DNA of 64,000 nucleotides from DAOUAT01 sp964551735 (GCA_964551735.1 CAZKEF010000010.1:62001-126000), one strand, 5' to 3'; shown: positions 1 to 12,171, counted from the first letter of the stretch. Notes: generated by a model not told the origin, from the sequence alone. Made by a program: numbers and translations.

Positions 1-1
1 C

Positions 2-247
2 CTGTTCAGCTTTCTGGGCGACGTCCGCGGCGCCATCGGCGTCGAGCTGACCCCCAGCCTGTTGATGTTGCCGGCCAAGTCGGTCTCGGGTATCCTGTTT
101 CCCGCGGAAGCGAGCTTCGCCAGTTGCCAGCTCTGCCCGCGGGAAGCCTGCCCCAACCGGCGGATGCCGTATGAGCCGGAGTTGTTCGAGCAGAAGTACA
201 ATGTCACTAGCTTCCCGCTTCCAGGGGGTCTGCGACCCCCGTCTTGA
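2..247 (+). CDS. C-terminal fragment of a vitamin B12-dependent methionine synthase activation-domain protein
   Basis: The reading frame is open from the window edge to a TGA at 245-247, so only the last 81 residues are visible. They contain the segment KSVSGILFP and a cysteine cluster CQLCPREACPNRR followed by MPYEP. From memory, the SVSG motif and the Cys cluster resemble stand-alone homologues of the MetH activation domain, which help reactivate cobalamin during homocysteine methylation. The last residues (PGGLRPPS) and the stop are encoded by a repeat hairpin, so the natural C-terminus has probably been replaced. A B12-linked role fits the mutase gene just downstream. The assignment rests on a short tail. 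Confidence 0.55.
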   Translation: MFSFLGDVRGAIGVELTPSLLMLPAKSVSGILFPAEASFASCQLCPREACPNRRMPYEPELFEQKYNVTSFPLPGGLRPPS

Positions 248-294
248 CCCAACAAGTGGGCCAGATGTGCTAACCACGCCGGTCACAGACCGGC
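224..294. repeat. Two-hairpin repeat element, copy 1
   Basis: Two perfect 7-bp hairpins occur: GGGGGTC-TGC-GACCCCC at 224-240 and GCCGGTC-ACA-GACCGGC at 278-294. Their starts are 54 nt apart. The same pair with the same spacing recurs at 14911-14981. The first hairpin supplies the last codons and stop of the upstream gene. The remaining 28 nt to the mutase start hold only its ribosome binding site. Confidence 0.75.
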
Positions 295-322
295 TAATAA
301 CAAGAAGCCATGCGGAGCAACC

Positions 323-1996
<1,674 letters not shown>

Positions 1997-2043
1997 AGGC
2001 CGACCGATATGTAAGAGGGGGCAGGGCAAGATTGCCGGAGCGT

Positions 2044-2724
2044 TTACCGCGGCGCTACCTGGTCGAGCAACCGGTCTGCCAACGCCAGGATGAACTGCTG
2101 AAGTTCGCTGGGGGTCAGTGATGGCGTAGTCACCGGCAACCGCCGAAAGTTACGCACCTGGCGGAGTGATCCAGCCAGATAGAATGGGTGCAGCCCTAGG
2201 TCTTTGGTCTGTGCTTTTGCCAACAGGTCGTCGAAGTCATATCCGGCGCGAAGGATGAAGTACAAGTCCACAAAATCTTTCGGCTCCGTTCGTCCTAGAA
2301 TCGCTGTGACTTTGTTGGCGCCGATGTTCTCGATGCTGTCCACGATAACCTGGTTGACTTTGAGATGTTCACCGTACTGGGGGCCGAAGTCGCGCACCAG
2401 GTCTATCTTCAGTGGATCGGCAGCCGGTGGCTCAAGGAAGACCTCTCGATAGTGCTCGGTGCGGCGAGTTGACCCAAGCCGGCAACCTGCATCTGCAGCC
2501 AGTTGAGGGAGCAACAGGTCAGCCTCGCGCAAGGCCAGATCATCGAGGGTGAATAAATCAAGGTCTATGCTCATGCGGTGGTGCAAGTGGAACGCGGCTA
2601 ATGCCGTTCCGCCGGTCAGGTAGAATTGTTGGCCTACCTCAGTGGCGAAGAAACGTTCGAGAACGCTTGCCTGGAGCGCTGTGAGCCAGGGGGAAACCAG
2701 ATGAGAAGGAGGCTGGTTAGCCAT
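2044..2724 (-). CDS. Nucleotidyltransferase AbiEii/AbiGii family toxin
   Basis: A 226-residue protein with the AbiEii nucleotidyltransferase signature: LTGGTALAAFHLHHRMSIDLDLF near residues 35-58, comprising the GG motif and the DLDLF metal-binding aspartates. Later conserved parts are KIDLV and NKVTAILGR...KDFVDLYFIL. These proteins act as toxins of type IV-like toxin-antitoxin and abortive infection systems. I chose the ATG at 2724 because it overlaps the end of the upstream antitoxin-like gene by 8 nt and has AGGTGGG upstream. A longer GTG start at 2763 is possible. It forms a two-gene minus-strand operon with the 90-aa partner. Confidence 0.85.
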   Translation of the reverse strand: MANQPPSHLVSPWLTALQASVLERFFATEVGQQFYLTGGTALAAFHLHHRMSIDLDLFTLDDLALREADLLLPQLAADAGCRLGSTRRTEHYREVFLEPPAADPLKIDLVRDFGPQYGEHLKVNQVIVDSIENIGANKVTAILGRTEPKDFVDLYFILRAGYDFDDLLAKAQTKDLGLHPFYLAGSLRQVRNFRRLPVTTPSLTPSELQQFILALADRLLDQVAPR

Positions 2725-2989
2725 GCTTTGCCCACCTATCCAACGCATACGCCCACAGCTCACGATCCTGGGACCGGCGGAAGCTCAGATTGTCGAAATT
2801 GCTGCGGATGTCAGTCGCCGTTAAGTAGCGCCAGATATCGTCCCAATGGGCGTGTTCCAGGATGCGGCTGATGACCCAGGCCTTATCAAACGGCTCGCCC
2901 GCGCGTAGAATGGCGCGGATTTCATCGTCCGTGATATCATAGTCCCAAAAAAAGTAAGGACGCTGACCAACATCGGTAGTCGCACTCAT
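2717..2989 (-). CDS. Small AbiEii-associated protein, putative antitoxin
   Basis: A 90-residue acidic protein beginning MSATTDVGQRPYFFWDYD, with a central stretch VISRILEHAHWDDIWRYL. Small proteins of this kind commonly sit directly upstream of AbiEii nucleotidyltransferases and are presumed to neutralise them, though no DNA-binding motif is obvious here. The start at 2989 is chosen because the upstream in-frame extension looks non-coding. Its stop overlaps the toxin start, which suggests translational coupling. Confidence 0.65.
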   Translation of the reverse strand: MSATTDVGQRPYFFWDYDITDDEIRAILRAGEPFDKAWVISRILEHAHWDDIWRYLTATDIRSNFDNLSFRRSQDRELWAYALDRWAKHG

Positions 2990-3098
2990 GGGTCGCCTCA
3001 ATCGGCATTTTACGCGCTTTCCATGAAAATGACAAGTCGCGCGACTCGAACGGCGACTGGGGAGAACATCCGTTAGAACTTTCAGGATTGTTGACCGC

Positions 3099-3563
3099 AT
3101 GAAAAAACAACCCACCTCCCGCATGTGCTTCGTCTGCGGCGAAAGCAACCCTGCGGGCGTCCATGTGCGCTTTTACGAGCAAGAAGATGGCTCGCTGCTG
3201 GCGCGTTTCACGGCGCGGGAGCAGCACCAGGGCTACCCCGGCCGCATGCACGGCGGCGTGATCACGGCCGTGCTGGACGAGGTCATCGGCCGCGCGATCA
3301 TGATCCGCTACGGCGAGGCGATCTGGGGTGTGACGGGCGAGATCAACGTGCGTTTCCGCCGGCCCGCGTCCCTGGATGTGGAACTGACCGCCGTGGGCCG
3401 GATCACGCGGGAGACCAGCCGTCTTTTTGAGGGCGCCGGCGAGCTCACCCTGCCCGACGGCACGGCGGCGGCCGAGGCCAGCGGCAAATACATCAAGCTG
3501 GACATCAGTAAGATCGCCGACTTCGACGCCGAGCGGGAGCAGTGGTACGTGAGGCCGGACTAG
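3099..3563 (+). CDS. Hotdog-fold thioesterase, PaaI-like
   Basis: A 154-residue protein with an N-terminal CFVCGESNPAG motif and the hotdog core HQGYPGRMHGGVITAVLDEVIG, where the HGG-x-DE pattern matches PaaI/YiiD-type acyl-CoA thioesterases. It would hydrolyse a CoA thioester, substrate unknown. It lies divergently from the AbiEii pair, and the 109 nt between them holds no strong promoter that I can see. It precedes the epimerase gene, separated by an inverted repeat, so a role in acyl-CoA metabolism fits the context. Confidence 0.8.
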   Translation: MKKQPTSRMCFVCGESNPAGVHVRFYEQEDGSLLARFTAREQHQGYPGRMHGGVITAVLDEVIGRAIMIRYGEAIWGVTGEINVRFRRPASLDVELTAVGRITRETSRLFEGAGELTLPDGTAAAEASGKYIKLDISKIADFDAEREQWYVRPD

Positions 3564-3564
3564 A

Positions 3565-3630
3565 AGCGGGAAACTGGATACTGGAAGCTAGACGGCGGAG
3601 TTCGTCGCCAGCTTCTAGCTTCCAGCTTTC
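3565..3630. repeat. Imperfect inverted repeat of GGAAGCTGG/CCAGCTTCC type
   Basis: The left arm contains AAACTGGATACTGGAAGC and the right arm GCTTCTAGCTTCCAGC, separated by about 8 nt, filling nearly the whole gap between two genes. The same CTTCCAG word is repeated in tandem at 12400-12428, 13225-13252 and 14020-14057. Confidence 0.6.
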
Positions 3631-3646
3631 AAATAGGGGGAACACC

Positions 3647-4051
3647 ATGACCATCAAAAAAATAGACCACATCGCCATCGTTGTTGAAAACCTCGACCGG
3701 GCGCTGGCGGTTTACCGCGACGCGTTGGGCATGACCGTGTCCGACGTGCGGGAGATGCCGGAGCAGGATGTCAAGATGGCTTTCCTGCCCAGCGGCGACT
3801 CCGAGATTGAGTTGCTGGAGCCGCTCAGCACGGGTTCGGGCATCGGCAAATACCTGGCCAAGCGTGGGGAGGGGCTGCACCATATCTGTTTGGAAGTGGA
3901 CGACATTGAAGCCACCCTGGCCGAGCTCAAAGCAAAGGGCAGCCAACTCATTGACGAGACTCCCAAACAGGGCGCCTATGGCAAGATCGCCTTCATCCAT
4001 CCCAAAGGCGCGCACGGCGTGTTGGTGGAGCTGGTGGAGCGTGATGTGTAG
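3647..4051 (+). CDS. mce: Methylmalonyl-CoA epimerase
   Basis: A 134-residue vicinal oxygen chelate (glyoxalase-fold) protein. It begins KIDHIAIVV, has Glu at IELLEPL and His in GLHHICLEV, and ends HGVLVELVE. These are the expected metal ligands of methylmalonyl-CoA epimerase, which converts the S to the R isomer used by the mutase. An in-frame upstream extension belongs to the repeat region. The ATG at 3647 follows a GGGGGA site. The stop overlaps the start of the MFS gene by 8 nt. Confidence 0.9.
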   Translation: MTIKKIDHIAIVVENLDRALAVYRDALGMTVSDVREMPEQDVKMAFLPSGDSEIELLEPLSTGSGIGKYLAKRGEGLHHICLEVDDIEATLAELKAKGSQLIDETPKQGAYGKIAFIHPKGAHGVLVELVERDV

Positions 4052-5261
4052 ACCCGACGCGCCGCCAGTCCTGGCTCAGGTCGAAGCCAACATCCGTTAC
4101 CTGGTGTGGGAGATCACCTGGTTCGGCGTGCTATGGGGCGCGCTGGTCGCGTTTCTGCAGGTCTACATCGTCCGCCTGGGCGCATCGAGCCTGCTGGTGG
4201 GCGCGATTACCTACGGCCCAGCGCTGGTCGGCATCTTGTGGCAGATGCCCGCGGCTCGGCTGATCACCCGCACGGGCCGGCGTATGGCCTGGGTGATCGG
4301 CAGTGGGTTTGCCTGGCGGTTGACCTTCTTGGCGATCGCGCTCATACCGTTCGTGTTCCTTCGGGCCAGCGCCGAGATCACCGCGCTGGTCTGGGTGCTG
4401 GGCGCGTTTGCTTCCAGCATCAGCAACGTCGCCTTTCTGTCCATGCTGGCCGACGCGGTGCCGGCCGACCGGATGACCCAGGTGGTGGGCTGGCGTATCG
4501 CCGGCTTCGGGCTGGCGAACACCATCACCACATTGTTGGGCGGCCAGTTCTTGCGGCTTCTCCCGTTCCCACTCAACTATCAGATCCTCTTCCTGATCGG
4601 TTTCGCGGGCGCTATGATCAGTTGGTTCTATGTGCGGCGCATTCACGTGGCCGATCCGCCCGCGGTTCAGGGTCAGCAGCAGACTCTTTGGCGTGACATC
4701 GGCCGGATGCTGCGCTACCCGCGCTTTGGTCGGTTCCTGGGCGCAGTCGGGGTGCTTCAATTGGCCTTGGGTATGATCGCACCGCTGCTGCCCCTGTACT
4801 GGGTGCGCAACCTGGACGCCAGCGATGCGCAGGTCAGCATGATCATGACCGTGGCCTCAGGCACGCTGGTGATCGGCTCCCTGTTGATCCGCCGTCTGGT
4901 GGGCATGCTTGGCCGGGTCAGCGTCCTGGCAGTCGGCGTGCTCGGCTACATCCTCTACCCGGTGTTGACCTCGCTGACCCCCTCGGCCTGGTGGCTGGTC
5001 CCGTGGGCCGCGCTGGCCGGCCTGTTCAACGCCGCCATCACCGTGACCCTGTTCGATAACCTGGTCTCTGTCACACCGACCGAAGATCGCACCAACTACA
5101 TGGCGGTTTATAACGTAGCCGTGAACATCGCCCTGTTTGCCGGGCCGATCCTGGCCGGCGTGCTGGCGCGCGATGCGGAGGGGATCGTGCTGGCGCTGCG
5201 GCTGGCCGCCGGTGTGGGCGTGGTGGCCGGTGTGATGTTGGCGCTGCGGAAGGCAGACTGA
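4044..5261 (+). CDS. MFS transporter
   Basis: A 405-residue polytopic membrane protein with about 12 hydrophobic helices and an intracellular loop after helix 2 containing RLITRTGRRMAW, as in major facilitator proteins. The substrate cannot be read from the sequence. The start at 4044 (MCRPDAPP) is favoured because it overlaps the epimerase stop, implying translational coupling. Earlier in-frame codons run antiparallel to no evidence and lie inside mce. Confidence 0.8.
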   Translation: MCRPDAPPVLAQVEANIRYLVWEITWFGVLWGALVAFLQVYIVRLGASSLLVGAITYGPALVGILWQMPAARLITRTGRRMAWVIGSGFAWRLTFLAIALIPFVFLRASAEITALVWVLGAFASSISNVAFLSMLADAVPADRMTQVVGWRIAGFGLANTITTLLGGQFLRLLPFPLNYQILFLIGFAGAMISWFYVRRIHVADPPAVQGQQQTLWRDIGRMLRYPRFGRFLGAVGVLQLALGMIAPLLPLYWVRNLDASDAQVSMIMTVASGTLVIGSLLIRRLVGMLGRVSVLAVGVLGYILYPVLTSLTPSAWWLVPWAALAGLFNAAITVTLFDNLVSVTPTEDRTNYMAVYNVAVNIALFAGPILAGVLARDAEGIVLALRLAAGVGVVAGVMLALRKAD

Positions 5262-5283
5262 TCGCGTACGAACGCGCTCGAAT

Positions 5284-5336
5284 TTGACAAACATAGGCCT
5301 GTAGGTATAATAGATTCATATTTAGAATAATTCTAA
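5284..5336 (+). promoter_or_regulatory. perR promoter with PerR/Fur box
   Basis: TTGACA (5284-5289) and TATAAT (5306-5311) are spaced by 16 nt. Immediately downstream, at 5322-5336, is TTAGAATAATTCTAA, a perfect 7-1-7 palindrome very close to the PerR box TTATAATNATTATAA. Its position over the transcription start is that expected for autorepression. Confidence 0.85.
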
Positions 5337-5379
5337 GTATGGGTCTATTTTGTTCGGTAACTATACTGAAAGAACAACG

Positions 5380-5763
5380 ATGTCGGTTCCATTGCAGTTA
5401 ACCCGCCAGCGCGCCGCGGTGTTGGAAGTGATCCAGGAAGCGGAGAAGCACCTGACCGCCCAGGAGATATATGATCGCGTGCGCAACTTGCTGCCGGGCA
5501 TCGCTTACGCTACCGTGTACAACGCGGTCGCACATCTTTGCCAGACGGGCCACATCCAGGCAGTTCATCTGGGCAGCGGCGCAACGTTGTATGATCGCAA
5601 CCTGGCGCGGCACGACCACCTGGTTTGCCGCAACTGCGGCAAAGTGTTGGACTATTGTTTCCCTGGCGTTGCGCGCGCCTTGGAAGAGGTAACCCGAGAC
5701 ACAGGTTTTCAGGCCCAGAAAGCTGAGTTGATGTTTATCGGCCTGTGCCCGGAGTGTCAATGA
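5380..5763 (+). CDS. perR: Fur-family peroxide-responsive repressor, PerR-like
   Basis: A 127-residue Fur-family protein. It has a winged-helix part (TRQRAAVLEVIQEAEKHLTAQEIYDRV, AYATVYNAVAHL), the metal-binding segment RHDHLVCRNCGKVLDY, and a C-terminal CPECQ giving the second CxxC of a structural zinc site. The gene sits directly upstream of katG and carries a PerR-type operator in its own promoter, which favours peroxide sensing over iron sensing. An upstream TTG (5350) would add 10 residues; ATG 5380 fits the family better. Confidence 0.85.
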   Translation: MSVPLQLTRQRAAVLEVIQEAEKHLTAQEIYDRVRNLLPGIAYATVYNAVAHLCQTGHIQAVHLGSGATLYDRNLARHDHLVCRNCGKVLDYCFPGVARALEEVTRDTGFQAQKAELMFIGLCPECQ

Positions 5764-5773
5764 TCATGACCAG

Positions 5774-5803
5774 GAAACCCAGGCTCTCTGAGAACCGGGG
5801 TCT
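5774..5803. repeat. Short palindromic repeat, AACCCAGG...GAGAACC type
   Basis: AAACCCAGGCTCTCTGAGAACC followed by GGGGTCTT lies between perR and katG. A close relative occurs in frame inside the MFS gene at 27986-28016. No second PerR box is visible in this 81-nt gap, so katG is probably read from the perR promoter. Confidence 0.5.
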
Positions 5804-5844
5804 TTGATGCGGCAAGAATCCACATCTTGAAAGGAGCAGAAAAC

Positions 5845-8040
<2,196 letters not shown>

Positions 8041-8060
8041 GTGTAGCCTAGCTCAAGCGT

Positions 8061-8089
8061 AAGATGACCGTCCGCAGGATGGTCATCTT
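8061..8089. terminator. Bidirectional terminator between katG and crtB
   Basis: AAGATGACC pairs with GGTCATCTT across an 11-nt loop, followed by T-rich sequence on the plus strand and preceded by A-rich sequence for the minus strand. It lies between two convergent genes. Confidence 0.7.
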
Positions 8090-8091
8090 TA

Positions 8092-8970
8092 TTATCTGCC
8101 GTACAACCGCCCCTGCGCCCGCAGCGCCAGACCCATCTTTTGCCACCGGGTCGTCGTGGCGCGGCGGGTGAAGACGTCGTAGCCGTTGCGGCGGATCGCA
8201 TTGTGGATGCCGCGGTAGACCTCCAGCCCGGCCATGACGCCCCAGCGGCCTGTCTTCAGGTTGCGCACGCCAACTGCCGCGTGCTGATAGTACCCCTCGG
8301 CCCGCTCCATCTCGAATTCCAGCAGCGCGCTGAATGCCGGCGTCACGCGGCCAGCGGCCAGGTCTGCCTCAGTCACTGCGAAGCGGGCCAGGTCCTGCTG
8401 GGGAATGTACACCCGGCCGATGCGCCAATCCTGGCCGATGTCCCGCCAGAAGTTGCTGAGTTGCATGGCTACCGAGAGGCTGTCCGCGTGGGGCAGCGTC
8501 TCCTCGATCGTGTGGGGTGGCCGCACGCCCAGGATGTAGGTCATGGCCCGGCCGACGACGATGGCGCTGCCCTCCATGTAATGGTACAGGTCGGCGAAGG
8601 TCGGGAAGCGGGTGATGGTCAGGTCCTCCCGCATGGCGCGGAAGTAGGGAGTCATCACCTCGGCCGGGATGCCGCAGGTTAGCGCGGTGTCCAGGTAGGC
8701 GCGCAGCACGGGATGATCGCTGCGGCCGGCCGCGAACGCCTGCCAGTAGGAGCGCTCCCAGTCCGCAATGGCCGCGGCGCGCGAGGCGAAGCCCTGGTGC
8801 GACACGTCCACCCGGTCATCGCCGACGCGCAGCAGCGCGTAGAGCGCCTCCACGTGGCGGAGCACACGGCGGGGCAGCAGCCGGCTGGCAAACGAGTAGT
8901 TCTTGCTGGCCCCGAACATGATCCGCCGGCACTCGGCGTAGTCTTCGGGGGTGGCGATGGGTTGATTCAT
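8092..8970 (-). CDS. crtB: Phytoene synthase
   Basis: A 292-residue squalene/phytoene synthase family protein. The first aspartate-rich motif is RVGDDRVD and the second is NFWRDIGQDWRIGRVYIP, the Mg-diphosphate-binding motifs of the family. It condenses two geranylgeranyl diphosphates into phytoene. It is the last gene of the carotenoid operon, and its ATG overlaps the crtI stop by 4 nt (ATGA). A C30 (farnesyl) substrate cannot be excluded from sequence. Confidence 0.9.
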   Translation of the reverse strand: MNQPIATPEDYAECRRIMFGASKNYSFASRLLPRRVLRHVEALYALLRVGDDRVDVSHQGFASRAAAIADWERSYWQAFAAGRSDHPVLRAYLDTALTCGIPAEVMTPYFRAMREDLTITRFPTFADLYHYMEGSAIVVGRAMTYILGVRPPHTIEETLPHADSLSVAMQLSNFWRDIGQDWRIGRVYIPQQDLARFAVTEADLAAGRVTPAFSALLEFEMERAEGYYQHAAVGVRNLKTGRWGVMAGLEVYRGIHNAIRRNGYDVFTRRATTTRWQKMGLALRAQGRLYGR

Positions 8971-10451
8971 ATCCCCCTTTCCTTCGACAAGCGCTCCGCC
9001 AGCAGCCGGGCCGACAGCATCACCATCGGCATCCCGATCCCCGGATAGGTGCCCTGGCCGACAAAGTAGAGGCCGGGGATGTCGCGCGCAATGTTGTGCG
9101 GCCGGAAGTAGGACGACTGGAAGAAGCCGTGGGAAAGCGAGCCGAACGCCACCCCGTAGGGCGCGTTGATGTCGCGCAGCCAGTCGTCCGGCCGGTACTG
9201 GCGCTCCCAGACGATGTGCTGGCGAATCTCCGGGTCAACCAGCTTCTCCAGCCCTTGCAAAAGTCGCTCCCGCACGACCGGCGCGGCCTGGTCCCAATTC
9301 ACGCTCCCTTGCAGGTTGGGCATGGGCGCCAGCAGGTAGAGCACGCTGTGGCCCGGCGGCGCCAGGCTGGGGTCGGTGATGGTGGGGTTGTTCAGGTGGA
9401 AGGACGGATCGGCGGGCAGCGTCCTGGTGCGGAAGATGGCGTCCAGGTTGGCCCGGTAATCCTCCGAGAAGTAGAGCGCCTGGTGCCGCATGTGTGGGTA
9501 GACCTTGTCCACGCCCAGGTAGAGCAGGTAGCCGGAGCAGGCGTATTCCATCCGGTCGAGCTTCGCATCGGTGTAGACCTTGCGGTGCTGCGCGGGCACC
9601 AGTTGTTTGTAGGTGTAGACCAGGTCGGCGTTGGAGACCACGATGTCGGCGTTGACGACCTCACCGCCGGCCAGCCGCACGCCGGAGGCCTTGCCCTTCA
9701 TGATGATGATCTCCTCGACTGACGTGCCGGTGCGCAGGGTCACGCCCATCTCGTCGGCCAGCGCCACCATGTCCTCCACGATGCTGTAGATGCCGCCCAT
9801 AGGGAACTGCATCCCCTCCACCAGGTCGGCGTAGGTGATCAGGCTGTACATCGCCAGCGCGTCGAAGGGCGAGAGGCCCAGGAACATGGAGTGGAAGGTG
9901 AACGCCTTGCGCAGCTTGTCGGTCTTGAAGTATTTGCCGGCCTGGGCGAACAGGTTCTGATAGGCGCCGGTCTGGATCAGGCGCACGGCGGCGGTGGGGT
10001 TCGCCAGGTCGGTGATGCGGTCGAAGTTGCGCGCCACGAAGTCCATGCCCAGCTCGTACTTTTTGGCGCCCTCACCGATAAAGCGGAACAGCCGCGTGGT
10101 GACGCCCGGCTCGAACCGTTCGCACTCGGCCGCCAGCTTCGCCATGCTGTTGTACAGGTCAAGGTGCGTGCCATCGTGGTAGTAGATGCGGTAATTGGGG
10201 TCCAGCGGCACGAACTTGACGCGCTGGTTGATGTCCTGGCCGATGGCGCGGTAGGTTTCCTCGAAGGTCTCCTTCATGACCAGGATCGTCGGGCCGATGT
10301 CCACCCGGAAGCCCTGCTCCTGGAGCACGTTGCTCCGGCCGCCCGGTCGTTTCTGCTTTTCGATGACGGTGACGTTGAAGCCCATGTGGCGCAGGCGTAA
10401 CGCCGCAGCCAGCCCGCCCATGCCCGCGCCGATGATGATGACTGATTTCAT
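8967..10451 (-). CDS. crtI: Phytoene desaturase
   Basis: A 494-residue CrtI-type flavoprotein. The N-terminal dinucleotide-binding motif is VIIIGAGMGGLAAALRL, followed by GGRSNVLQEQGFRVDIGPT. The C-terminal FAD-binding signature is GLYFVGQGTYPGIGMPMV. It introduces double bonds into phytoene to give lycopene-type products at the membrane. GAGGAGAGC precedes the ATG. It sits between a second CrtI-type gene and crtB. The number of desaturation steps cannot be predicted. Confidence 0.93.
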   Translation of the reverse strand: MKSVIIIGAGMGGLAAALRLRHMGFNVTVIEKQKRPGGRSNVLQEQGFRVDIGPTILVMKETFEETYRAIGQDINQRVKFVPLDPNYRIYYHDGTHLDLYNSMAKLAAECERFEPGVTTRLFRFIGEGAKKYELGMDFVARNFDRITDLANPTAAVRLIQTGAYQNLFAQAGKYFKTDKLRKAFTFHSMFLGLSPFDALAMYSLITYADLVEGMQFPMGGIYSIVEDMVALADEMGVTLRTGTSVEEIIIMKGKASGVRLAGGEVVNADIVVSNADLVYTYKQLVPAQHRKVYTDAKLDRMEYACSGYLLYLGVDKVYPHMRHQALYFSEDYRANLDAIFRTRTLPADPSFHLNNPTITDPSLAPPGHSVLYLLAPMPNLQGSVNWDQAAPVVRERLLQGLEKLVDPEIRQHIVWERQYRPDDWLRDINAPYGVAFGSLSHGFFQSSYFRPHNIARDIPGLYFVGQGTYPGIGMPMVMLSARLLAERLSKERGI

Positions 10452-10593
10452 GATTAGCTCTCCTCAATAGCGTCCTGGCGATTGGAAGTCACGGCTACCG
10501 CTACGAAATCCATCCTTCGACGAGCTCAGGACGAGTCCTGCGTGGACTGGCGCCTAGTCGGCGCCGGCCGACTTTGCAGCGGTTGCCGCGGTT
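10452..10593. repeat. Intergenic spacer with CTTCGACGAGCTCAGGAC repeat
   Basis: These 142 nt separate the two CrtI-type genes. They hold the word CCTTCGACGAGCTCAGGACG and short inverted sequences, followed by GC-rich sequence. A degenerate relative (CCTGAGCGCAGCCGAAGG) lies at 47640-47657. No promoter is evident; only the crtI ribosome binding site is clear. Confidence 0.5.
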
Positions 10594-12171
10594 TCAACCG
10601 CCGGGAACCGAGTCGCCCAATATCGTATTCGCCGCCAGCCGGCCCGACAGCGCCACCATCGGCACCCCGCCGCCGGGGTGGGTGCTGCCACCTGCGAAGT
10701 ATAGCCCGCCCACGCGCGGATCGCGCACCGGCGGCCGGCGGAACGCGCCCAGCGCGTTGTTGGGCGACGCGCCGTACAGCGCGCCGCGCCAGCTTCCGGT
10801 CTGCCGCGCCAGGTCGGCCGGGGTGAAGACTTCTTCCACGACGATGCGCTCCCGCACGTCCAGCCCGAAGCGCGCCAGGGTCGCCAGCACGCGGTCGCGA
10901 TAGGCAGCCTTGCCCTGCTCCCAGTCGAAACCCGGCCCGGCCGCGGGCGCGTTCACCAGCACGAACCAGTTCTCATGGCCCGGCGGCGCGTGGTCGGGGT
11001 CGGCCTTGGACGTGACCGCGATGTACACGGTTGGCTCATCCGGCGGGACCCCGCGGCGGAAGATGTCGTCGAACTCCCGCCGGTAGTCAGACGAGAAGCA
11101 GATGTTGTGCTGCGCCAACTGCCCGAACTCGCCGCGCACGCCCAGCAGCAGGATGAAGCCGGAGCACGACGGCTCGGCCCGCGTCAGCCGGCGCAGGCGG
11201 CGGAGGTCCACCGCCTCCCGCGGCAGTAGGTTGGTCAGCGTGTGCGCCACGTCCACGTTGGACAGCACCGCATCGGCCGCGATCCGCTCCCCGCCGGCCA
11301 GGATGACGCCAGTTGCGCGACTGCCCACCAAATCGGACGCGGACGAGCGCGGATGGACGCGGAGCGGACTCGAAATCCGCGCTCGTCCGCGCTCGTCCGC
11401 GTCCTCAATCCCCCCGCTTTGCACCTCGATTCGGTCCACCGGGCAGCCCGTGCGGATCTCGACCCCCAGCTCGCGCGCCAGCCGCTCCAGCGCCGCGGCG
11501 ATGGCATAGATGCCCCCGCGAGGATACCAGATGCCCTCGTTCAGCTCCACGTGCGCGATGACGTTGAGCGTAGCCGGCGCGCGGAAGGGGCTGCCGCCGA
11601 CATAGGTGGCGAAGCGGCCCAGCAGTTGACGCAGGTGCGGCGAGCGGACGTAGCGGCGGATGGCCGCGTCCATGGTCAGCCACGGCTCCAGCCGCAGCGC
11701 ATCGGCCGGCGCGACCTGCGCCACCGTGCGCCAGCTCGGCGGCGCGCCGTAGATGAACGCGGGGCCAGTCACCCGGTGCAGCTGAGCCACGTAACCCAGG
11801 TAGGCCAGGTAACCTTCGGCGTCCCGCTCGTCCAGCCGGCAAATCTGCTCGACCATGCGCGGGAGGTCGCGCGTCGCATCCAGCACGGTGCCGTCGCCGT
11901 AAAAGTAGCGGGTTAGCGGCTCGACCGGCAGCAGCGCCAGGTAGTCCGCCAGCCGCCGGCCCGCGGCCTGGAACAGGGCCTCGAAGACAGGGCGCATGGT
12001 GATCACCGATGGCCCGGTGTCCCAGCGGAACCCCTCTCGCCGCACCTCGCCCATCTTGCCGCCGACGGATGCGTTCTTCTCCAGCACAGTCACCCGTTGG
12101 CCCGCGGCCGCCAGCCGGATCGCCGCGCTCAGCCCGCCGACCCCGGCGCCGATAATGATGATATGTTTCAT
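10594..12171 (-). CDS. Second CrtI-type carotenoid oxidoreductase (CrtD- or CrtP-like)
   Basis: A 525-residue homologue of the phytoene desaturase, starting HIIIIGAGVGGLSAAIRL and ending GLYFAGGSTHPGGGVPMVAL. The STHPGGG ending is typical of carotenoid desaturases, ketolases and oxidases beyond the first desaturation. In this operon it could be a 3,4-desaturase (CrtD) or a terminal oxidase (CrtP/CrtNb). Residues about 256-279 are encoded by an inserted inverted repeat and have no counterpart in the neighbouring crtI. ATG 12171 overlaps the GT2 stop by 4 nt. A longer open frame upstream is read in the GT2 gene and is not coding. Confidence 0.85.
   Translation of the reverse strand: MKHIIIIGAGVGGLSAAIRLAAAGQRVTVLEKNASVGGKMGEVRREGFRWDTGPSVITMRPVFEALFQAAGRRLADYLALLPVEPLTRYFYGDGTVLDATRDLPRMVEQICRLDERDAEGYLAYLGYVAQLHRVTGPAFIYGAPPSWRTVAQVAPADALRLEPWLTMDAAIRRYVRSPHLRQLLGRFATYVGGSPFRAPATLNVIAHVELNEGIWYPRGGIYAIAAALERLARELGVEIRTGCPVDRIEVQSGGIEDADERGRARISSPLRVHPRSSASDLVGSRATGVILAGGERIAADAVLSNVDVAHTLTNLLPREAVDLRRLRRLTRAEPSCSGFILLLGVRGEFGQLAQHNICFSSDYRREFDDIFRRGVPPDEPTVYIAVTSKADPDHAPPGHENWFVLVNAPAAGPGFDWEQGKAAYRDRVLATLARFGLDVRERIVVEEVFTPADLARQTGSWRGALYGASPNNALGAFRRPPVRDPRVGGLYFAGGSTHPGGGVPMVALSGRLAANTILGDSVPGG
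11335..11404. repeat. Inverted repeat (GGACGCGGACGAGCGCGG) inside a coding gene
   Basis: The left arm GGACGCGGACGAGCGCGGAT and the right arm ending GCGCTCGTCCGCGTCC flank a short AT-containing centre. It is read in frame in the second CrtI-type gene. Related GACGACGCGGAC repeats flank the intergenic region at 14850-15044. Confidence 0.75.

Noticed and set aside
11335..11404. Frameshift or pseudogene in the second CrtI-type gene
   Set aside because: The inserted repeat keeps the frame, and conserved motifs continue on both sides.
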